A DNA stretch of 64,000 nucleotides from the NCBI GenBank assembly GCA_965247385.1, contig CBDFHG010000008.1:1-64000 (forward strand). Direction: 5' to 3'. This stretch comes from Thermohalobaculum sp965247385. GTDB taxonomy: Bacteria; Pseudomonadota; Alphaproteobacteria; Rhodobacterales; Rhodobacteraceae. Of this stretch, positions 38,501-46,908 are shown one piece after another. The number at the start of each line of letters is the position of its first letter. The first letter of the stretch is position 1. A model generated the notes under the pieces. That model did not search any database, had not been told where the DNA came from, and saw only the letters and a list, made by a program, of their open reading frames with translations. The position numbers and the translations under genes are program-made.

Positions 38501-40486
38501 GTGTATCATCACGGGCCTCAGGGCGGCGACTATGTGCCGTTCGAGGGTATTTGCCTGACCGACACCTTCCAGATGTATGAAAAAGACGATCTGATACAGC
38601 ACTACATGCCCGACAATTCAGAGCGCCGAAAGCGGCAGAGAGCTACGGATCTTCGAGTGATAGTGGGCAATCCGCCTTATTCAACAGGGCAACGAAGCGC
38701 GAATGACAATGCGCGCAACGTCACCTATCAAGAGCTTGATGAAAAAATCCGGTCAACCTATGCCGCGCGGTCGAATGCAACTCTTCAGAAAAGTCTATAC
38801 GACAGTTACATAAGAGCCATTCGATGGGGCAGTGACCGCATAGGGAAGAATGGCGGTGTCATGGCCTATGTTTCAGGCGGTGCCTGGGTAGAACGCAGCT
38901 TTGCAGACGGCATGCGGAAATGCCTCGCTGAAGAATTTTCTGACCTCTATGTCTTTCACCTTCGCGGCGACATCAGAAAGAACATGCTCAGCAAAGGCCA
39001 GGCGGGCGAAGGCGGCAACGTCTTTGGTTCTGGTAGCATGACAGGCGTCGCGATTACGCTTTTTGTTAAAAATCCGAATGCGTCAGAACATGGAAAGATT
39101 CGTTTTTTCGACATTGGCGACAACCTTTCGGAGAAAGAAAAGCTGTCAATGATCCGCGATCTCGGAAGCATCAAAGGCATCCGCGACGATTGGATTGTCA
39201 TCGAACCTGACGAGCATGGGGATTGGCTCAATCAACGCGATGCATCCTTCGATGCCTTCATCCGCATTGGCGAGAAGAAGGACAAGACCGCCCTGAAGTT
39301 GTTTGAAAACTACTCTCACGGTGTCAAAACCAATCGGGATGCCTGGTGCGTAAACTATTCCGAAGGGGAAGTGTCTGAAAATATATCAAAAATGGTTTCA
39401 GTTTATCAGAGCGAACTTGAACGATATGTTCATAGTGATGGCAATGACAAGGTGGATGATTTCATCGAAACTGATCCGAAAAAAATAAACTGGACAAGGG
39501 CGCTTAAGGACGATCTGAAGAGGAAGAAACCCCTCGATTTTGGGGATGGAAAAATGAGAGTTACGACGTATAGGCCGTTCTCCAAACAGTGGATGTATTT
39601 TAGTCGCCGTCTCAATGAAGTGGTGGGTCAGATGCCAAAAATATTCCCTGATATCACCTCTCATAATAAAGTCATTTCCGTCTCAGGTGTAGGCGCGCGG
39701 GCCGGGTTTTCTGTAATGCTGCTGGACGCTTTGCCAAATTTTCACACGATTGACTCGGCACAATGCTTCCCGCTCCACCTTTACGAACCGTCCAGCGCGG
39801 ATGATGGTTTGTTTGAAACCGGTGAAACCGGCTACACCGCCCGCGACGGCATATCCGACGCGGGGTTGAAGTATTTTCAGGCCGCCTATCCGGGCGAGGA
39901 GATCAGCAAGGAAGACCTGTTCTATTACATCTATGGCCTGCTGCATTCCGAGGACTACCGTGCGCGCTATGCCGACAACCTGTCCAAGGAATTGCCCCGC
40001 ATCCCCGCCGTAAAATCAGCGGTGGATTTCCGGGCGTTCTCCAGGGCGGGTCTCGCCCTTGGCGATTTACATGTGAACTATGAAAGCGTCGAGCCCTATC
40101 CCGTGGTCATCAAAGAAGGCGACCTGCGCCTTGCCAATATCCCGGACCCGGAACGCTTCTACCGTGTTGAGAAAATGAAGTTCAGCGGCGGGGGAAGAGA
40201 CAAGGACAAAACCACCGTCCACTACAACCCCCACATCACCATGACCGAAATCCCCCTGCGCGCCTATGAATACGTCGTGAACGGCAAATCCGCACTGGAT
40301 TGGGTGATGGAGCGCCAGGTCGTCAAGACCGACAAGGACAGCGGCATCGTCAACGACGCCAACCGCTATGCTATCGAGACCGTCGGCGACCCCGCCTACC
40401 CGCTGGAACTGTTCCAACGGGTGATCACGGTCAGCATGCGGACATTGGATATTGTGGATGGCCTGCCGGAGCTGGACATTGATTGA
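35597..40486 (+). CDS. type ISP-like single-chain restriction-modification enzyme
   Basis: A 1,629-residue fusion. Residues 20-150 are an Mrr-like PD-(D/E)XK nuclease (Asp68 in TGIDLVA, Gln83-Lys85 in AIQCKF). The SF2 helicase has Walker A ACGTGKT (196-202), DEAH (327-330) and MTATPRIFG, then SVGRVMRTAPGK. After a helical coupler comes an N6-adenine methyltransferase with DPFTGTGTF (918-926) and NPPYS (1025-1029). The remaining 500 residues should hold the target-recognition domain. This order matches LlaGI/LlaBIII-type enzymes, which methylate one strand and cut after head-on translocation. The ATG at 35597 is favoured over an upstream GTG. No separate specificity gene is needed or seen. Confidence 0.9.
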   Translation: MTNSSLQALLSSYREAARTEHDKGKYFERLAVAFLSNDPVQVEFYQDVQTYGDWAAEYGWAQNDTGIDLVAKLRDEEGYAAIQCKFYAASYSIKKADIDSFISASGKDPFKRRVIIETTEKPWSENAETMLRGQTIPVIRIGLTDLQESPILWETFATKGEVVLAEKKRLHEFQEEALHDVRTGLAEADRGKMLMACGTGKTLTSLKIAEDLAGPGKLVLFLVPSLALMAQTVREWMADTETPLRSFAVCSDAQVGKRRLSANDIAEIDILDLAFPASTDAAKLAEGANHPAPEKMTVVFATYQSIQVIATAQKDHGLAGFDLVICDEAHRTTGATLAGEDESNFVKVHSNDVINAKKRLYMTATPRIFGDNVKSKADEVDAVLASMDDEELFGKTLFYRGFSWAVQNNFLTDYKVMVLAMDEGLISTGVQKRLADSASELVLDDATKIVGCYKALTKTDVKEDLAADPHPMRRAIAFCNSIKGSKLICDEFSVVVDEFLGVHPFVEDEEDDDDRLRCEIEHVDGTFNAKSRGVLLNWLKADAGEDTCRILTNARCLSEGVDVPALDAIMFMHPRKSQIDVVQSVGRVMRTAPGKKMGYVILPVGVPAGVEPEVALRDNDKYRVVWQILNALRAHDDRFDATINKASLGQDVSGNIEIIGITGAQGDELNAITAVVDVMPVKAISATPNIGTPGSDPVATSDPLPELPFSVDEFSRAIMAKIVKKCGTRDYWEDWATNIAEIAKNHITRLKGVLKDPDTPARKAFDAFLEELRDDLNDTITEDDAVEMLAQHIITRPVFEVLFEGHRFTSENPVSRAMQRVLDELNEANLDKESKDLEKFYASVQMRAKGITDPHAKQKLIVELYDKFFRNAFPRTTEKLGIVYTPVEIVDFIIHSVNEVLQEEFGKTLGSKGVHIIDPFTGTGTFITRLLQSGLIAPEEMEHKFRNEIHANEIVLLAYYIAAINIEAVYHHGPQGGDYVPFEGICLTDTFQMYEKDDLIQHYMPDNSERRKRQRATDLRVIVGNPPYSTGQRSANDNARNVTYQELDEKIRSTYAARSNATLQKSLYDSYIRAIRWGSDRIGKNGGVMAYVSGGAWVERSFADGMRKCLAEEFSDLYVFHLRGDIRKNMLSKGQAGEGGNVFGSGSMTGVAITLFVKNPNASEHGKIRFFDIGDNLSEKEKLSMIRDLGSIKGIRDDWIVIEPDEHGDWLNQRDASFDAFIRIGEKKDKTALKLFENYSHGVKTNRDAWCVNYSEGEVSENISKMVSVYQSELERYVHSDGNDKVDDFIETDPKKINWTRALKDDLKRKKPLDFGDGKMRVTTYRPFSKQWMYFSRRLNEVVGQMPKIFPDITSHNKVISVSGVGARAGFSVMLLDALPNFHTIDSAQCFPLHLYEPSSADDGLFETGETGYTARDGISDAGLKYFQAAYPGEEISKEDLFYYIYGLLHSEDYRARYADNLSKELPRIPAVKSAVDFRAFSRAGLALGDLHVNYESVEPYPVVIKEGDLRLANIPDPERFYRVEKMKFSGGGRDKDKTTVHYNPHITMTEIPLRAYEYVVNGKSALDWVMERQVVKTDKDSGIVNDANRYAIETVGDPAYPLELFQRVITVSMRTLDIVDGLPELDID

Positions 40487-40647
40487 GGCACGAACACCGG
40501 CCTGGGTCACCGCATGGGCGTGGTCATCAGCACCACTCTGACGGTGTCGCGGCTGAAGCCCATGGACGACGGGGCAACAGGCTGCTAAAGCTATTTAACA
40601 AGGCTTTATGGGAATGAGGCCCGCCAATTTGAATGTGAAAAAGAACA

Positions 40648-41799
40648 ATGGATTGGGATGAAATCGCTCCGGTGGGAGACCCGAAGGAAGTGGAGTTGGA
40701 GCATCTTCACTTCAACATACACAACCCACGCTTTACGCCGGATAAAAAACCGGATGAAGACACGGATCAAGCGATCATCTCCAAACTGGCCAGTACGGCC
40801 GACCTGTCCGAACTCGTGCAATCCATTGCGACGAGCGGGTACATCAATATTGAACCCTTGATTGTGGTTGTTCGGGGTGACCGGCTTATTGTTCTGGAAG
40901 GAAATCGGCGACTGGCCACCATCAAATGCCTGCTGAACCGTGACTATGCCAAGGAAGCCAGGATCACCGTTCCGGAATTCGGTGAGGACGTTCACGCAAC
41001 CCTGAAAAATATTCTGGTCTATCGGGTTGCCAAAGAAGACGACGCCCGAGAGCTTATCGGGTTCAAGCACATCAACGGGCCGCAGGCCTGGGATGCCTAT
41101 GCGAAAGCCGAATTTGCCGGTAATTGGCTGCTGGACAAACAAGCTGACGCCGCCCACCCGTTGACGCTTGCGGATATTGCAAACCGGATGGGTGACAAGC
41201 ATGCCACCATTCACAGGATGGTCACCGCCCTGTTTGTTCTTCGCCAGGCCGAAGACGCGGAAGTGTATGCGATTGATGATCGGCAAAAGAAGTCTTTCAG
41301 CTTCTCTCACCTGTACACGGGGCTGAGCTACGAGGAGTTCACCAGTTACCTCGGGATGGAACGCCCGGCGCGGTCCACTGATCCCTCTCGGGAACCGGTG
41401 CCCAAAGACAACTTCCCCAAACTCCGGAAGTTGCTCGTTTGGCTTTACGGGTCAAAAGTCGACGATACCCAGCCAGTAGTAAGGAGCCAAAATCCAGATT
41501 TGGGTACTCTGCGCGATGTTCTTTCTTCACCGACAGCGACCCGGGAACTTGAAGAAAGAGCCGATCTCGGCGCTTCTATCATTACAGCGACGCCCAAGGA
41601 TGTGCGATTTTCAAAGCATCTATTTAACGCGAATGCAGAACTTCAGAAGGCGTTGGAGACGTTGGACGGATTTGACGCCGAGACACAGCCAGAGTTGCAG
41701 GAAGTGGCCAAATCAGCTCAAATAAGGGCCTCTTTGATACGATCAGCAGTCGACATGGCCATGTCTGTGCCGGAAAACAATCAAGACAGCAAGAAATAG
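40648..41799 (+). CDS. ParB/sulfiredoxin-fold protein
   Basis: A 383-residue protein. An N-terminal ParB-type nuclease/CTPase-fold domain spans about 15-110. VQSIATSGYINIEPLIVV and RLIVLEGNRRLATIKCLL (EGNRR at 84-88, in place of the GERR/ENxxR box) are typical. A helix-turn-helix-like stretch LTLADIANRMGDKHATIHRM follows at about 170. The C-terminal half is helical and unrecognised. The stop codon directly abuts the next gene's ATG, so the two are translationally coupled. It is not next to ParA, so it is not a partition protein. In this context it probably recognises DNA for the neighbouring nuclease or methylase. Confidence 0.75.
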   Translation: MDWDEIAPVGDPKEVELEHLHFNIHNPRFTPDKKPDEDTDQAIISKLASTADLSELVQSIATSGYINIEPLIVVVRGDRLIVLEGNRRLATIKCLLNRDYAKEARITVPEFGEDVHATLKNILVYRVAKEDDARELIGFKHINGPQAWDAYAKAEFAGNWLLDKQADAAHPLTLADIANRMGDKHATIHRMVTALFVLRQAEDAEVYAIDDRQKKSFSFSHLYTGLSYEEFTSYLGMERPARSTDPSREPVPKDNFPKLRKLLVWLYGSKVDDTQPVVRSQNPDLGTLRDVLSSPTATRELEERADLGASIITATPKDVRFSKHLFNANAELQKALETLDGFDAETQPELQEVAKSAQIRASLIRSAVDMAMSVPENNQDSKK

Positions 41800-42786
41800 A
41801 TGGCTGGCGAACCCGTAGTTACACCGCCGCTCCATGCACCGACAACCATTCTGGTTGACTGGTTGGAGTTGATCGCCTTCTTCAATGAATTTGGAATCGC
41901 CAGGCTGGACGTGCTCCAGAGGTCCTTGGCGGAGCAGGAGGAAGAACCTGAAGACGATATTGGCGAAAAGGATCGTCAACTCGATAATTTTATCGACCGG
42001 ATCGAAAACGAAATCAACGAGCGTGAAAAGGCATGCAATGGCGGTTACTCTTACGAACTGTCGGATGATGCTGAAGAATTGACGTTAAAGGCTGGTTGGG
42101 ATGCGGACGAACACAGTGTTTATTTCGTGTGTTTGTTGACAAGCCATCTTTCCAGAAATTCGTTACTCGATTTTGAAATAGAGAATGCTCTTGTCACCCG
42201 CCTAAGAAATCGGGTTTTCCAAATTATCTCGACAGTTGCTATGGCGGGCCTGACTCGAGGAAGCGCAGCCAGTATTAGCTGGCCGCGACCAAACAACGAA
42301 GGGATAATTGAAACATTGAAACGAGCACAAGCTCGGGGTGCCGGTTTTGTTGTGCGCGATGAGGTCAGCCCGGACACTCCAAAGCACGAAAAAGATGGTG
42401 GAATTGACGTAATTTCGTGGAGCGTTGAGGACAGAGAGCCCCCAACAACTTTTTACTACGGCCAAGTTGCCACTGGTCATAACTGGAAGGGAAAACCAGT
42501 CTCCACCTCTGTGAGGTCATTTGAGGCTCATTACCTTGCCTCCGGTCCGCGGGGAAATACAGCATTTGCAACATTGATACCATTTCGCGATACAGATACC
42601 GTTTTATGGCACAATCAGCACATGAAGCATGGAGCATTGCTTGACCGAACGCGTGTTCCTCTATTTGCAAGAGAGGGATTTGCGCTATCGAAGGCGGGGC
42701 AAGAGATGGACGAGGTGGATAATCTCCCCGAAGTCACGAAGTGGATTGCTGACTTTCGGAAATGCGCCCTCGACACGGCTGCCTAA
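41800..42786 (+). CDS. unknown protein with PD-(D/E)XK-like motif
   Basis: A 328-residue protein. The N-terminal 150 residues are helical and acidic (LAEQEEEPEDDIGEKDRQ). In the C-terminal half are KDGGIDVISW (Asp199, Asp203) and FYYGQVATGHNWKGK (Gln222, Lys230, Lys232). The spacing D-x18-Q-x7-K resembles nucleases of the PD-(D/E)XK fold in which Gln replaces the second acid. I do not recognise a named family. It begins on the base after the ParB-fold gene and ends overlapping the convergent methyltransferase by 4 bases. The proposed role is the cutting subunit of a modification-linked defence cassette; this is inference. Confidence 0.6.
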   Translation: MAGEPVVTPPLHAPTTILVDWLELIAFFNEFGIARLDVLQRSLAEQEEEPEDDIGEKDRQLDNFIDRIENEINEREKACNGGYSYELSDDAEELTLKAGWDADEHSVYFVCLLTSHLSRNSLLDFEIENALVTRLRNRVFQIISTVAMAGLTRGSAASISWPRPNNEGIIETLKRAQARGAGFVVRDEVSPDTPKHEKDGGIDVISWSVEDREPPTTFYYGQVATGHNWKGKPVSTSVRSFEAHYLASGPRGNTAFATLIPFRDTDTVLWHNQHMKHGALLDRTRVPLFAREGFALSKAGQEMDEVDNLPEVTKWIADFRKCALDTAA

Positions 42787-43661
42787 CCCGGCAACACAAG
42801 AAGCTCGCTCTCTTTGCGCTTACTCTGCAGGCTGTAGTTCACTGAAATTTTCGCCATGATCGATCCACGATACAGTTCTCGGATCAAGGGGGCATCATCA
42901 TAGGTCAGCACCCAATGAGGTATGTTCCCTGAAACCAGGATGTCGGACAGGGCGACGTGTTTCGCCTCGGTCATGCCATTGAAATACAATCGTCCCCCGG
43001 CTTGAACATATGGGGGGTCGATAAAGAACAGAGTGGAAGACAGTTCAACGGATTTGCTGGTTTTAGTGATAAAGCTGAGTGCATCCAGATTTGACAGGAA
43101 AATCCGTTCACGATTTTTCGCGAGCCACTCGATCTGGCTGGCTAGCTTTTCCCGATTGAACCGTGCATCAATCTTCCACTTTCCAGTTTGATTATACCCG
43201 CCAATGGGGCCGGCTTTTTCAATAATTCCGGATCGCGTGGCTCTGTTCATGAAAAAGGCAGCAAATCCCAGCTCGAACGAGTAATCGCACGACCTTGCAG
43301 AAGAAACTATTTCTTGCTGTTTATACCACTCAGCCATTGTGATGGGGGTGACCTCTATGGCGTCAATGAATCGCTGACTTTCAAAAAGCATCGCTTTCCA
43401 AGCCGAGTGAATACGGATGTCGGCATCATTCAGATGCAGACAGTCCACCCACCCGTCTGCCAGCAGGTTCAGCGCTGCCCCGGCACCGCCGCAAAACGGT
43501 TCGACGAAACTGATTGGCTTTTCAGTGTGCATTTTTTCAAGCTGAACACGCAGGTATTCGCTCAAGAAAGCCTTGCCCCCGGGGTACCGAAACGGCGACA
43601 CTGCGTTCTGAGTATGGCGGGTCGGCGACCTGGGCACATCGATAGTTGGCAGCTCAGCCAC
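42783..43661 (-). CDS. D12-class (Dam-like) DNA adenine N6-methyltransferase
   Basis: A 292-residue alpha-class MTase. The SAM and target motifs are intact: RYPGGK (25-30), FVEPFCGGAGA (52-62) and catalytic DPPY (215-218). It starts at GTG 43661, with gaaggaaaagg upstream. Target sequence cannot be read from the protein. It converges on and overlaps the nuclease-like gene by 4 bases, suggesting inheritance as one unit. It could be an orphan methylase, but position favours a role protecting host DNA. Confidence 0.9.
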   Translation of the reverse strand: MAELPTIDVPRSPTRHTQNAVSPFRYPGGKAFLSEYLRVQLEKMHTEKPISFVEPFCGGAGAALNLLADGWVDCLHLNDADIRIHSAWKAMLFESQRFIDAIEVTPITMAEWYKQQEIVSSARSCDYSFELGFAAFFMNRATRSGIIEKAGPIGGYNQTGKWKIDARFNREKLASQIEWLAKNRERIFLSNLDALSFITKTSKSVELSSTLFFIDPPYVQAGGRLYFNGMTEAKHVALSDILVSGNIPHWVLTYDDAPLIRELYRGSIMAKISVNYSLQSKRKESELLVLPG

Positions 43662-43760
43662 ACCCTTTTCCTTCTAACCACTCCGAAATAACGGCCTTTT
43701 TCGCGTTTGCGCAACGTTTACACAGTATGAGCCACCGACTGCAAGACAATACTCAATGCT

Positions 43761-45533
43761 CCCAGGATTCCCGAACCAAGTCCCTGACGCGCCTCGGCAG
43801 GGGCGGCGATGGGTGCCGTTGTGGGGTTTTCGCCCCGCGCCTGTCCGTTGGCCAAGCGGAGCCCTGGCCGGGAGCCGGCATCGCACTTCAGCAAGGATAT
43901 CGTGGCAGGCCGGAGCCGTCAGGTCGGGCCGCGCGCCAGGGCCAGGATCTTCCGCCTGGCGCTCAGCACCAGATCGAGCCCCGCTTCGCTCGCCAAACGG
44001 ATGATCAGCCGCCGCGCATGACGGATCACCCGGCCAGGCAGGCCGATCAGAGCCAGGCGCAAGGCCTTCATCCGCCGTGCCACCCAGGCCGGTCCCGGAA
44101 CCGGTTGCTTCATCACCGCGTTCAGATTATGCGCCAGCACCATGATCGCCCACCAGGCCGCATTGGCTCCGAACAGACCCGAGGGCAGGGTGCCGCCAGC
44201 CAGGTCGTGCTTCATCACCGCGTGGACTTCCTCGCTCTTGCCACAGCGCTCCCGGGACCACCAGATCACCTCATCGCCCGGCAGATCACGGTTGGTGACC
44301 AGGGCGAACAGCTTGCTGCGCCCCTTCGAGGCAAACTCCGCGGTCGGGAACGGCAACTGATCCCCATCGCCAAGCTCCAACTGTTCCAGCGGCTCCCGGA
44401 TCGCCAGGAAGCGGTAATCCGCCCGCGTCTTGCTCTCGCCCGCCCAACTCGGTACATGGCAGACCTCCGCCCACTCCTGGCCGGTCTCGTGGCGTTGCCC
44501 GTCGAAAACACGATCCAGCGGCCGACACTCAGCCTCCGGCACGGCCAGGGCAGCACGCCGGAATTCCGCCGTCACGTTGGCGCCGACGGCGAACTCGATC
44601 ACCCCGAAAACCTTGTCCCGGCCCTCGCCACAATAGAGCAGTAGATCCTTCTGATAACCCGCCGTGTCCGAGCGCAGATAGACCTTGTCCACGCCCCCAG
44701 GCAGCGCCGCCAGCGAGGCCTGCAACACCTGCAACTGCTGATAGCCGGCCAGCACATTGCCGTCGCGGAACCCGGAATGCACGATCACCTGCTGTTCCGC
44801 CCACCAGGTGTTCAACGGCTGACAGGCCTTGAACTTCCTGTAGCAGTATTCCGCCTGGCGCTTGTGGCTCTGCACCAGCGTCGCGTCCATGTCCAGCGTC
44901 GCCGCGCCCTGCCTGCGATGGTGCTGCAGAAATGACACCAGCGCCTGATTGACACGCCGCAGACCAGGCAGACCCGCCGACGGGCGCGGGATGAAGGCAC
45001 GCCCGACCTCCCGCAGCTCTTCCTGGCCTGCGTCGTGGAAGCGTTCCAACCAGCCCGACAGAGCCGACGGCGAAGGCACGCTGCGCCCGCGGCCGCGCCG
45101 GAACCGGCTCTTCAGTTGCCGACGTTCCCGGCGCACCAACAGCCGCCGCTCAACCGCATCCATGGTCGCGGCAAAGCCGGCGTCCGCTTCCAGGCGTTCC
45201 AGATCCTCGATCCGATCACCCCCGCACAGATTGAGTGCGATCACCGCGATGATCATCTGCACATCCAGCCAGCCCTGCCGCCCCGCCACCCGCACCTCGC
45301 GCCGCACCGCAGCCGCCAGTCCCGATGCCTCAATCAAATCAAGGTAAACACCAATCCCGGCAAAACCCGTCAGATCGCTGCTGCCCGGTTCGCTTTCGTA
45401 CTCGAAAGGAAGAACGCCCTGTGCCATGTTATTTTCACCCCGTTGGTGATGGAGTTAATCGCAAAAACCATCATGAATCCCTTTAGATTCAAAGCCAACG
45501 GGGAACTTCAACTTTTTTGATCCAGAATCAGGG
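43761..45533 (-). mobile_element. intact IS1380-family element
   Basis: About 1,773 bases. The right end (minus-strand 5' end) is ccctgattctggatcaaaaa at 45533, and the left end is cccaggattcccgaacc at 43761. The ends are imperfect inverted repeats. The flanking 4-5 bases do not match. Two damaged relatives are at 13197-13359 and 14476-16085. The element landed between the methyltransferase promoter region and an IS1182 remnant. Confidence 0.9.
43919..45427 (-). CDS. IS1380-family transposase
   Basis: A 502-residue DDE transposase (DDE_Tnp_1-type). It starts MAQGVLPFEYESEPGSSDLT and contains GWLDVQMIIAVIALNLCGGD, the acidic TLDMDATLVQSHKRQAEYCY, YLRSDTAGYQKDLLLYC and RERCGKSEEVHAVMKHDLAG, with the third acid in the last stretch. 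It ends ARRKILALARGPT. No stops or shifts, and its length fits the family. The copy is likely able to move. Confidence 0.93.
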   Translation of the reverse strand: MAQGVLPFEYESEPGSSDLTGFAGIGVYLDLIEASGLAAAVRREVRVAGRQGWLDVQMIIAVIALNLCGGDRIEDLERLEADAGFAATMDAVERRLLVRRERRQLKSRFRRGRGRSVPSPSALSGWLERFHDAGQEELREVGRAFIPRPSAGLPGLRRVNQALVSFLQHHRRQGAATLDMDATLVQSHKRQAEYCYRKFKACQPLNTWWAEQQVIVHSGFRDGNVLAGYQQLQVLQASLAALPGGVDKVYLRSDTAGYQKDLLLYCGEGRDKVFGVIEFAVGANVTAEFRRAALAVPEAECRPLDRVFDGQRHETGQEWAEVCHVPSWAGESKTRADYRFLAIREPLEQLELGDGDQLPFPTAEFASKGRSKLFALVTNRDLPGDEVIWWSRERCGKSEEVHAVMKHDLAGGTLPSGLFGANAAWWAIMVLAHNLNAVMKQPVPGPAWVARRMKALRLALIGLPGRVIRHARRLIIRLASEAGLDLVLSARRKILALARGPT

Positions 45534-46272
45534 GAACCAGGATCGGGTTTGCAGGAGCGACCCCGAGGCCAGGGTCGCCAGGATGAAGGATGCCGCGACC
45601 CATCTGGCCGACAAGCCCGGGCACGCGGTGGATCCGGACACCGGCGCGGTGGTGGCGGCCGAGTTGCACCCAGCCGATGAGGGCGACACCACGACGCTTT
45701 CCAGGACCCTGGCGGCGGCCGAGGCAAACCTCGATGCGGTGGCTGCGGCACCGACGCCAGAGGGCCCGGCCGAATGCGTCGCCGACAAGGGCGATCACTC
45801 ACGGGCGGTCTTGAAGGCCCTGGACGACAGTCCCTGGAAGACCCGGATCGCCGAGCCCAGGCAGAAGGGCTTTTCACGCTGGCGCGGTGACCAGGCGGCG
45901 CGCCGGGCGGTCACCAACAACCGCGTGCGGCTCAAGTCCGGGCTCGCCCGCGAGGCCTTCAAGCTGCGCGCCGGGATCGTCGAGCGCTGCTTTGCCCACA
46001 GCCTCGATCGCGGCGGCATGCGCCGGACCTGGCTGCGCCGGCGCGAGAACGCGCACAAGCGATACCTGCTTCACGTCGCCGGCCACAACCTCTCGTTGCT
46101 GATGCGCCAACTCATTGGCACCGGCACCGCGCGCCAGGCCGTGGCGGGCGGATCTGGCGGTATTTTCGTGCTTGTTGCGCCCGCTGGAGCCGTTCTGGTC
46201 GCTCGGATCGTCCTCATCGTCTCGGAGGATGGCGAAACCGCCGACGCCGCGTCATGTTTCGTCGTGGGGTGA
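45534..46272 (+). pseudogene. IS1182-family transposase, C-terminal part
   Basis: About 245 codons equal in content to the second half of the 57.9-59.2 kb copy: CRSDPEARVARMKDAATHLA, PWKTRIAEPRQKGFSRWRGD, ERCFAHSLDRGGMRRTWLRR and HKRYLLHVAGHNLSLLMRQL. The tail differs and ends EDGETADAASCFVVG. The N-terminal half is cut off by IS1380. The IS end with aacggcgcctttttcaacggg follows at about 46300-46320. Confidence 0.9.
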
Positions 46273-46371
46273 AACCCGGTCAAGTGGGGTGAAACCCGGT
46301 CAACGGCGCCTTTTTCAACGGGCTGCCAAGACTGGTAAGCCTAACCGACCGTGCAAAGACCAAGCGTTTGG

Positions 46372-46782
46372 TCACGCCATGCCGCGCTCGGCGAACACCT
46401 TCTTGGCGATGCGAAAACACTCGACCCCGGCGGGCACACCGGCATAGATGGCGATCACATGGATAACGGCGCGCAACTCCTCCTTGCTGACGCCGTTGGT
46501 GATGGCGCCGTTGAAATGTATCTCCCATTCATGCATCCGGCCCAGTGCGGCAATCATGGTCAGGTTCATCATCGAGCGGGTCTTCGGCGCAATCACATCA
46601 TCGCCCCAGCCAAACCCCCAGCACCATTCGGTCATCATTTCCTGGAACGGCCGGTTGAAGTCGTCCGCCGCTGCCAGGTTCTTATCCACATACTCCGCAC
46701 CCAGCGTCGATCTGCGCTGCGCCAGCCCCTTTTCGAAGCGTTCCTCGTCCATATCGTCTGGTCTCCCCTGCATTTGTTTCAT
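46372..46782 (-). CDS. carboxymuconolactone decarboxylase (CMD) family protein
   Basis: A 136-residue all-helical protein: FNRPFQEMMTEWCWGFGWGD, LDRKTRSMMNLTMIAALGRM-like APKTRSMMNLTMIAALGRMH, HFNGAITNGVSKEELRAVIH and AGVPAGVECFRIAKKVF. It lacks the CxxC of AhpD peroxidases and so resembles PcaC (4-carboxymuconolactone decarboxylase). The ATG at 46782 has aagga 9 bases upstream; another ATG 9 bases earlier overlaps that site. It is divergent from the enolase-superfamily gene. Confidence 0.85.
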   Translation of the reverse strand: MKQMQGRPDDMDEERFEKGLAQRRSTLGAEYVDKNLAAADDFNRPFQEMMTEWCWGFGWGDDVIAPKTRSMMNLTMIAALGRMHEWEIHFNGAITNGVSKEELRAVIHVIAIYAGVPAGVECFRIAKKVFAERGMA

Positions 46783-46908
46783 CGGCGACATTCCTTGCCG
46801 CTGACAGAATTGACGGGCCGGGCCGCGGGGTGCAAGCCTGAAAGGATGGCTCGTCGCAGTATTGCCGCGCCGGTCAGGTCGATTTCTGGTCAGACGAGGA
46901 TTGGACGG

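Noticed and set aside
40648..41799. Chromosome partition protein ParB
   Set aside because: No parA is adjacent, the arginine box is EGNRR, and the C-terminal half is not that of partition ParB proteins.
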